Assembly: GCA_016792565.1 (NCBI GenBank)
Contig: JAEUMK010000096.1
Span: 1 to 64,000 of the forward strand
Length of the DNA: 64,000 nucleotides
Reading direction: 5' to 3'
From: Alphaproteobacteria bacterium
GTDB taxonomy: Bacteria > Pseudomonadota > Alphaproteobacteria > Micropepsales > Micropepsaceae
Below, one piece after another: positions 58,235 to 64,000 of this stretch. How positions within the stretch are numbered: position 1 is the stretch's first letter; every line of letters starts with the position of its first letter. Position numbers and translations under genes: made by a program. The notes below the pieces were generated by a model that was not told where the DNA came from, did not search any database, and saw only the letters and a list, made by a program, of their open reading frames with translations.

Positions 58235-58783
58235 ATGACAGGCGCCGCGATCGACACGCAATTCAGCGATCCCTCGCTCGGCGAGGCGACCATGCCGGCC
58301 CGCGCGCTGGGATTCGTGCGCTCCGAGGTCTTCCGCCGCGCCTTCACCGGCGGCATGGCGCTGGTCGAGGAGACGGCGAGCTATCTCGACGGCCCGGGGC
58401 GCGAGGATTCGCGCGGATTGCCGCGCCGCGCCGCGCTCGCCTATGCCGGCGAGAGCATGCGCCTGACCACCCGTTTGATGCAGGTCGCTTCGTGGCTCCT
58501 CGTGCAACGTTCCGTGGCTGACGGCGACGTTGCAGTGGAAGAAGCCGCTAAGGACAAGTACCGCCTCAGCGCCCGCGAAGTCTGCACCGGCCGCAAACCC
58601 GAAGCCGAAGACCTGTTGCCGGCCCAACTCGTCGATCTGCTGGCCCGCAGCGCGCAGCTCTATGATCGCATCGATCGTCTCGACCGCACCATCTACTCGC
58701 CCGACACGGTGGCTGCGCCCGAAGACGCGCGCGGCCAGCTCGGCCGCCTCGCCAGCGCCTTCGGCGGTCAGTTCGGCGAATAG
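58235..58783 (+). CDS. rcdA: Protease adaptor RcdA
   Basis: A 182-residue RcdA/DUF1465 protein. The diagnostic helical core is 'GMALVEETASYLDGPGRE' and 'LAYAGESMRLTTRLMQVASWLL', about residues 40-90. In Caulobacter RcdA delivers CtrA and other proteins to ClpXP at the cell pole with CpdR and PopA. The ATG at 58235 has GGGTGGG five bases upstream; ATG at 58214 is an alternative. The C-terminal 40 residues are less conserved, as in other members. The 280-base gap before it (57955-58234) holds only a hairpin and a doubtful 14-codon reading frame. Confidence 0.92.
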   Translation: MTGAAIDTQFSDPSLGEATMPARALGFVRSEVFRRAFTGGMALVEETASYLDGPGREDSRGLPRRAALAYAGESMRLTTRLMQVASWLLVQRSVADGDVAVEEAAKDKYRLSAREVCTGRKPEAEDLLPAQLVDLLARSAQLYDRIDRLDRTIYSPDTVAAPEDARGQLGRLASAFGGQFGE

Positions 58784-58812
58784 GCCCAGACCCGTCGCTG
58801 GCTCGGACAGCA

Positions 58813-58840
58813 AAAAGGGGGCGCATCGCGCCCCCTTTTC
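58813..58840. terminator. Bidirectional intrinsic terminator between rcdA and rpmE
   Basis: Perfect 11-bp stem AAAAGGGGGCG / CGCCCCCTTTT (58813-58823, 58829-58839) with loop CATCG. A and T runs on both sides suit both convergent genes. Confidence 0.9.
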
Positions 58841-58866
58841 AGTTTCGGCCAGCGCCTCGGCGCTGC

Positions 58867-59088
58867 TTACTTCACCAGGCCTTCGTAGCGCTTCTTGAAG
58901 CGGCCGACGCGGCCGCCGCGGTCCAGCAGCTGGTTCTGCGCGCCGGTCCACACCGAGTGGGTCGTCGGGTCGATTTCCAGCGTCAGCTGCTGTCCTTCCG
59001 CGCCGTAGGTCGAACGGGTCCAGTAGGTCGAGCCGTCGTTCAGCGCGACCTTGATGAAGTGATAGTCGGGGTGGCCTTCCTTCTTCAT
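58867..59088 (-). CDS. rpmE: 50S ribosomal protein L31
   Basis: A 73-residue L31 starting '[14 protein letters not shown]' and containing '[12 protein letters not shown]' and '[14 protein letters not shown]', the usual L31 blocks. It has no cysteine and so is a zinc-independent form, as is common in this group. The ATG at 59088 is preceded by 'AGGACGCTTCCG'; the longer frame to 59181 is non-coding. It is divergent from ogt. Confidence 0.95.
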   Translation of the reverse strand: MKKEGHPDYHFIKVALNDGSTYWTRSTYGAEGQQLTLEIDPTTHSVWTGAQNQLLDRGGRVGRFKKRYEGLVK

Positions 59089-59242
59089 CGGAAGCGTCCT
59101 CTCATGCGTCGAAAGCGGGTTCGAACGGCCCTGCCGCCCAAATGAGCGCGGGTGTCTACACGAGGACGGCCCGCCGGGCAAGCCTTGGCCACGATGTCCG
59201 GAAACGGCCGGTTCGGCCGCGCCGATATGCTAGTCTGGCGCG

Positions 59243-59821
59243 ATGGCGGCGACCGGCTTCACCCTTTTCGAAACGGCTCTCGGCTGCTGCGGCATCGCTT
59301 GGAGCGGGCCGGGAATCGTCGCCGTCGCCTTGCCCGAAGACGGCCCCGCTCGCATTCGCGCCCGCTTCGCGCGGAAATGGCCCGCCGCCGTCGAATCGCC
59401 GCCGCCGCCCGGCATCGCCGCCGTCGCCGGTGGCATCCAGGCCCTGCTGGCGGGCGAGGCCGCCGACCTCTCCGCTGCACTGCTCGATTTCGACGAAATC
59501 GGCGCGTTCGAGCGGCGGGTCTATGCGATCGCCCTGACGATCCCGCCGGGCGAAACGCTGACCTATGGCGAGATCGCCGCCCGGCTCGGCGACAAGGCTC
59601 TGTCGCGCGCCGTCGGCCAGGCGCTCGGCCGCAATCCCTTCCCCATCGTCGTGCCGTGCCACCGCGTGCTGGCGTCGGGCGGCCGGACCGGCGGATTCTC
59701 AGGCCCGGGCGGGGTTTCGACCAAGTTCCGCCTGCTCGGGATCGAACGCGTACATGGCCGCGAGGAAAGCCTGTTTTCCGCCGTCGGCGGGCTGGCCCTC
59801 CAGCCCGCGCCGCGCCGCTGA
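59243..59821 (+). CDS. ogt: Methylated-DNA-protein-cysteine methyltransferase (Ogt/AGT)
   Basis: A 192-residue DNA repair protein that removes alkyl groups from O6-alkylguanine onto itself. The acceptor Cys139 is in '[16 protein letters not shown]', preceded by the recognition helix region '[27 protein letters not shown]' (106-132) and the arginine finger equivalent. The N-terminal domain (1-80) is short and divergent. ATG at 59243. It is followed by the ABC exporter 62 bases later on the same strand. Confidence 0.93.
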   Translation: MAATGFTLFETALGCCGIAWSGPGIVAVALPEDGPARIRARFARKWPAAVESPPPPGIAAVAGGIQALLAGEAADLSAALLDFDEIGAFERRVYAIALTIPPGETLTYGEIAARLGDKALSRAVGQALGRNPFPIVVPCHRVLASGGRTGGFSGPGGVSTKFRLLGIERVHGREESLFSAVGGLALQPAPRR

Positions 59822-59883
59822 AGGGCGTCCGCGTTATTGCGGACTTGAGTATTGCCGCGATCCGGACGACAAGGCCGCCGTCC

Positions 59884-61698
<1,815 letters not shown>

Positions 61699-61714
61699 CG
61701 TCCTCGTCCGCGCC

Positions 61715-62683
61715 TCAGGGCTCGGTCAGCTTGAACTCGATCCGCCGGTTCCTGGCATAGGCCTCGTCCGTCTCGGCTGTGTCGACCGGGCGCTGGTCGC
61801 CGAACCCGGTCGCCGCGAGGCGGTTGGCCGGCACGCCCATGGCGACGAGGAAGCGCACCACCGCGATCGACCGCGCCGCCGACAGATGCAGGTTTGAGGG
61901 AAATTCCGGCGTGCTGATTGGACGCTTGTCGGAATGGCCGTCGACCCGCAGCACCCAGTCGATGTCCGCCGGGATCTCGCCCATGATCTCCTTCAGCGCG
62001 TCCGCGAGGGCAGAGAGATCGCTGCGCGCCTGCTCGGACAACTCCGCCGAATTCACCGCGAACAGGACCTCGGACTGGAAGACGAAGCGGTCGCCGGAGA
62101 TTTTGATGTCCGGCCGGTCGGCGAGGATCTCCTTCAGCCGGCCGAAGAACTCGCTGCGATAGTCGGCCAGCTCCTTCACCTTCTCGGCGAGCGCCTCGTT
62201 CAGACGCCGGCCTAGATCCTCGATCTCGACCTGCGCGTCCCTGTTCTTGGCTTCCGAGGCGCCCAGCGCTTCCTGCAGCGCCAGCAATTGCAGCCGTAAC
62301 TGCTCGACCTGCTGGTTGAGGAGCGCAAGCTCCGCCTCGGCGTCGGTCAGCGCCGCGCCGGTCTGTTCCAGCGCCGCCTTGGCGGCGGCGGCCTCTGCGG
62401 CGCGGGCTTCCGTTTCGGCCAGCGTCGCGCGGAGCTTGTTCATTTCGGCGGTCAGGTCGGCTTCGGATTTCTTAACCAGGCCAAGCTGATTGGCGAGATC
62501 GGCAATGCGGTCGCGCAGCGCGTCAATGGTAGCGTCGCGGCTGTTCAGCTGCTGGCCGAGGAAATATTGGCCCAGCATGAAGATCGACAGCATGAAAGTG
62601 ATAACCAGGAGCAGCGTCGACAGCACGTCGACGAAGCCCGGCCAGTAGTCGAAGGGTCCGCGCGATCGCGTCCGGGCGGCCAT
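61715..62683 (-). CDS. OmpA-family peptidoglycan-binding membrane protein (MotB/ZorB-like layout)
   Basis: A 322-residue protein with one N-terminal membrane span (about 15-38), a long coiled coil (45-170, alternating Ala, Leu, Glu) and a C-terminal OmpA domain from about 200 ('FAVNSAELSEQARSDLSALADAL', 'VDGHSDKRPI', 'GFGDQRPVDTAETDEAYARNRRIEF'). The OmpA domain should hold it to peptidoglycan. Its layout resembles MotB or TolR-like stator subunits, and its start lies 4 bases after the stop of the MotA-like gene, so the two very likely form an ion-driven or structural envelope complex. No flagellar gene is near. Confidence 0.85.
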   Translation of the reverse strand: MAARTRSRGPFDYWPGFVDVLSTLLLVITFMLSIFMLGQYFLGQQLNSRDATIDALRDRIADLANQLGLVKKSEADLTAEMNKLRATLAETEARAAEAAAAKAALEQTGAALTDAEAELALLNQQVEQLRLQLLALQEALGASEAKNRDAQVEIEDLGRRLNEALAEKVKELADYRSEFFGRLKEILADRPDIKISGDRFVFQSEVLFAVNSAELSEQARSDLSALADALKEIMGEIPADIDWVLRVDGHSDKRPISTPEFPSNLHLSAARSIAVVRFLVAMGVPANRLAATGFGDQRPVDTAETDEAYARNRRIEFKLTEP

Positions 62684-62687
62684 GCGC

Positions 62688-63722
62688 TCAGGCCTTCTGC
62701 CGGTCGCCCATCGCCGCGAGGGTGCGGCCGAGCAGCTTCACTTCCTGGCGCAATTCCTGGACGAAGGCGTCGCGCCCGGCCGTCTGTTCCTGGGCCAGCG
62801 CCCGCATCGCGCTTTCCAGGCCGCGCAGGGCCGTCGCGATCTCGGCGCCGCCGCTCTCGCCGCCCGCCATGCGCCGTTCCTCCAGGCGGACCAGCGTCCG
62901 TTCGAGGTTTTCCAGGTTTTCGGCCGTCTGCTCGAGCAGCGCCGTGACATAGGCCGGGGCGGAGGCATCGCCCGACTCCAGCACCGCCGAGGATGCGCTG
63001 CCGAGGCGCGTGACCGTCGACATCCACTCCTCCAGCGCATTGTAGAAGCGGTTCTGCGCCTGCCCCGACTGGAGGTCGAGGAAGCCGAGGATCAGCGATC
63101 CGGCGAGGCCGAAGAGCGACGACGAGAACGCCGTGCCCATGCCCGAAAGCGGTCCCTCGAGCCCGGCGCGCAACTGGTCGAAGGCGATCGCCCCTTCGCT
63201 GCCAGTCGGCAGGCTGCGGATCGTGTTCGCCACCGAATCGACCACCAGGATCAGGCCCCAGAAGGTGCCGAGCAGGCCGAGAAAGACGAGCAGGCCCGTC
63301 ATGTAGCGGGCGATGTCGCGGCTTTCGTCGAGCCGCGCCTGGACGCCGTCCAGAATGGAACGCGCCGCCGGCACGGTCAGGCTGAGCCGCCCGCGGCTGT
63401 CGGCCAGCATGTTGGCGAGCGGTGCCAGCAGATGCGGCTGCACGCTGGTGACCGGCGACAGCGAGGGATCGGTGCGGCGCAGATTGCCCACCCAGCGTAT
63501 GTCGGGCAGCAACTGCCAGACGAGGCGGTAGGCGTTGAGCACGCCGATCGCCAGCACCGCCAGGATCAGGCCGTTGAGGAACGGATTGGCGAGGAAGGCG
63601 TGCGCGACGCTCTGGATGATGAAGGCGACCGCGAGCGCCGCCAGCCCCAGGAACAGCGTCATGCGGAACAGATACGGCGCCAGCTGAAGCGTCGAGAAGG
63701 CGTACGACTTCGCACGGGCCAT
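62688..63722 (-). CDS. MotA/TolQ/ExbB-like membrane protein
   Basis: A 344-residue inner-membrane protein. Hydrophobic segments are at about 19-37, 46-64, 142-163 and 190-215. 'FLGLLGTFWGLILVVDSVANTIRSL' and 'GPLSGMGTAFSSSLFGLAGSLILGFLD' carry the 'LGLLGT' and 'GMG.AF..SL.GL' patterns of proton channel proteins of the MotA/ExbB superfamily. The C-terminal 110 residues are helical and cytoplasmic. Annotated homologues are usually called flagellar motor protein MotA, but the partner and context argue against a flagellar role. Confidence 0.82.
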   Translation of the reverse strand: MARAKSYAFSTLQLAPYLFRMTLFLGLAALAVAFIIQSVAHAFLANPFLNGLILAVLAIGVLNAYRLVWQLLPDIRWVGNLRRTDPSLSPVTSVQPHLLAPLANMLADSRGRLSLTVPAARSILDGVQARLDESRDIARYMTGLLVFLGLLGTFWGLILVVDSVANTIRSLPTGSEGAIAFDQLRAGLEGPLSGMGTAFSSSLFGLAGSLILGFLDLQSGQAQNRFYNALEEWMSTVTRLGSASSAVLESGDASAPAYVTALLEQTAENLENLERTLVRLEERRMAGGESGGAEIATALRGLESAMRALAQEQTAGRDAFVQELRQEVKLLGRTLAAMGDRQKA

Positions 63723-63851
63723 GCCGGGCGCTCCTCAATGGTCGACGGCGCGGACGGGCGCACGAATGCGCCGATTTCGTCGCACGATCTTGGCGAAGGT
63801 GTGGCGGCAGCGAGCGTGGACGAGTCTAGCGGCCCGTTTCCGCGACCGCCA

Positions 63852-64000
63852 TCACGCTTTCACGGCCTTGAGGGCGCGCAGCAATTGCGGGTGGATCTCC
63901 TGGTTGCCCGCCACGATCCCGGCATGGCCGAGCACGTCGCCGCCGCCGCCCAGATCGCTCACCTGGCCGCCGGCCTCGCGCACCAGCACGATGCCGGCTG
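63852..64000 (-). CDS. Inositol monophosphatase family protein, 3' end only
   Basis: The last 48 codons are visible: 'AGIVLVREAGGQVSDLGG' then 'DVLGHAGIVAGNQEIHPQLL' and a short helix before TGA. This is the C-terminus of SuhB/inositol monophosphatases (usual '.EAGG.VTD..G' and '..G.IVAGN..IH..LL'). The gene begins outside the window. It lies 129 bases upstream, in transcription order, of the MotA-like gene on the same strand. Confidence 0.9.
   Translation of the reverse strand, partial: AGIVLVREAGGQVSDLGGGGDVLGHAGIVAGNQEIHPQLLRALKAVKA

Overview
The window is a stretch of a GC-rich alphaproteobacterial chromosome. The lineage call rests on RcdA (DUF1465), a DUF1013/TrcR protein, a DUF1192 protein and a tRNA-His that lacks G-1 and carries G1-U72 and A73, a signature of a large part of the Alphaproteobacteria. 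The block rcdA, rpmE, ABC exporter, OmpA-like, MotA-like, inositol monophosphatase looks like conserved core synteny, possibly Hyphomicrobiales-like; I cannot fix the order. I saw no insertion sequence, prophage, CRISPR array or integrase. Almost the whole window is coding, and the many long antisense open frames are by-products of high GC.

Layout. 1-2910: a partial group D flavin monooxygenase/acyl-CoA dehydrogenase-like gene divergent from a zinc alcohol dehydrogenase, then a lipoprotein. 2985-7922: a c-type cytochrome, hemF, PPK2, a universal stress protein and a membrane protein, with three FNR/FixK-like TTGAC-N4-ATCAA type sites. 7919-11021: a cobalamin riboswitch, a BtuB-like receptor and one ABC ATPase, on the minus strand. 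11173-12348: a secreted alpha/beta hydrolase. 12415-23179: a tightly packed M20 peptidase - peptide-type ABC importer - aldehyde dehydrogenase - SDR set, followed by a TonB-dependent receptor. 23231-27151: alpha/beta hydrolase, P1-family N-terminal-nucleophile peptidase (NylC/DmpA-like), a second aldehyde dehydrogenase and a DUF983 protein.

27236-37375: thiolase, formate-THF ligase, a membrane protein divergent from an SPFH protein that is coupled to an NAD-kinase-like protein, a small membrane protein, a class III CoA-transferase, a carotenoid-cleavage-type oxygenase and a nitronate monooxygenase. An enoyl-CoA hydratase remnant may lie just before the last. 37419-43226: polyamine-type ABC genes, interrupted by an opposite-strand MFS gene. 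43361-46105: a ferric-iron-type permease and binding protein facing each other, without their own ATPase. 46219-49944: an AsmA-family protein and a soluble PAS histidine kinase. 50119-51110: tRNA-His and a peptidoglycan-binding/papain-like protease. 51199-54520: a copper-handling operon (His-rich small protein, CopA, CopB, cupredoxin) behind a CsoR-like inverted repeat. 54678-64000: MFS transporter, TrcR, quinone oxidoreductase, DUF1192, RcdA, L31, Ogt, ABC exporter, OmpA/MotA-like pair and a partial inositol monophosphatase.

Taken together the window looks like the genome of a free-living, metabolically broad aerobe able to live at low oxygen. The parts that best merit follow-up as possibly undescribed systems are the receptor-ABC-M20-ALDH-SDR uptake and catabolic locus, the SPFH/NAD-kinase-like pair, the tRNA-adjacent peptidoglycan-binding papain-like protease, and the small FNR-type regulon.
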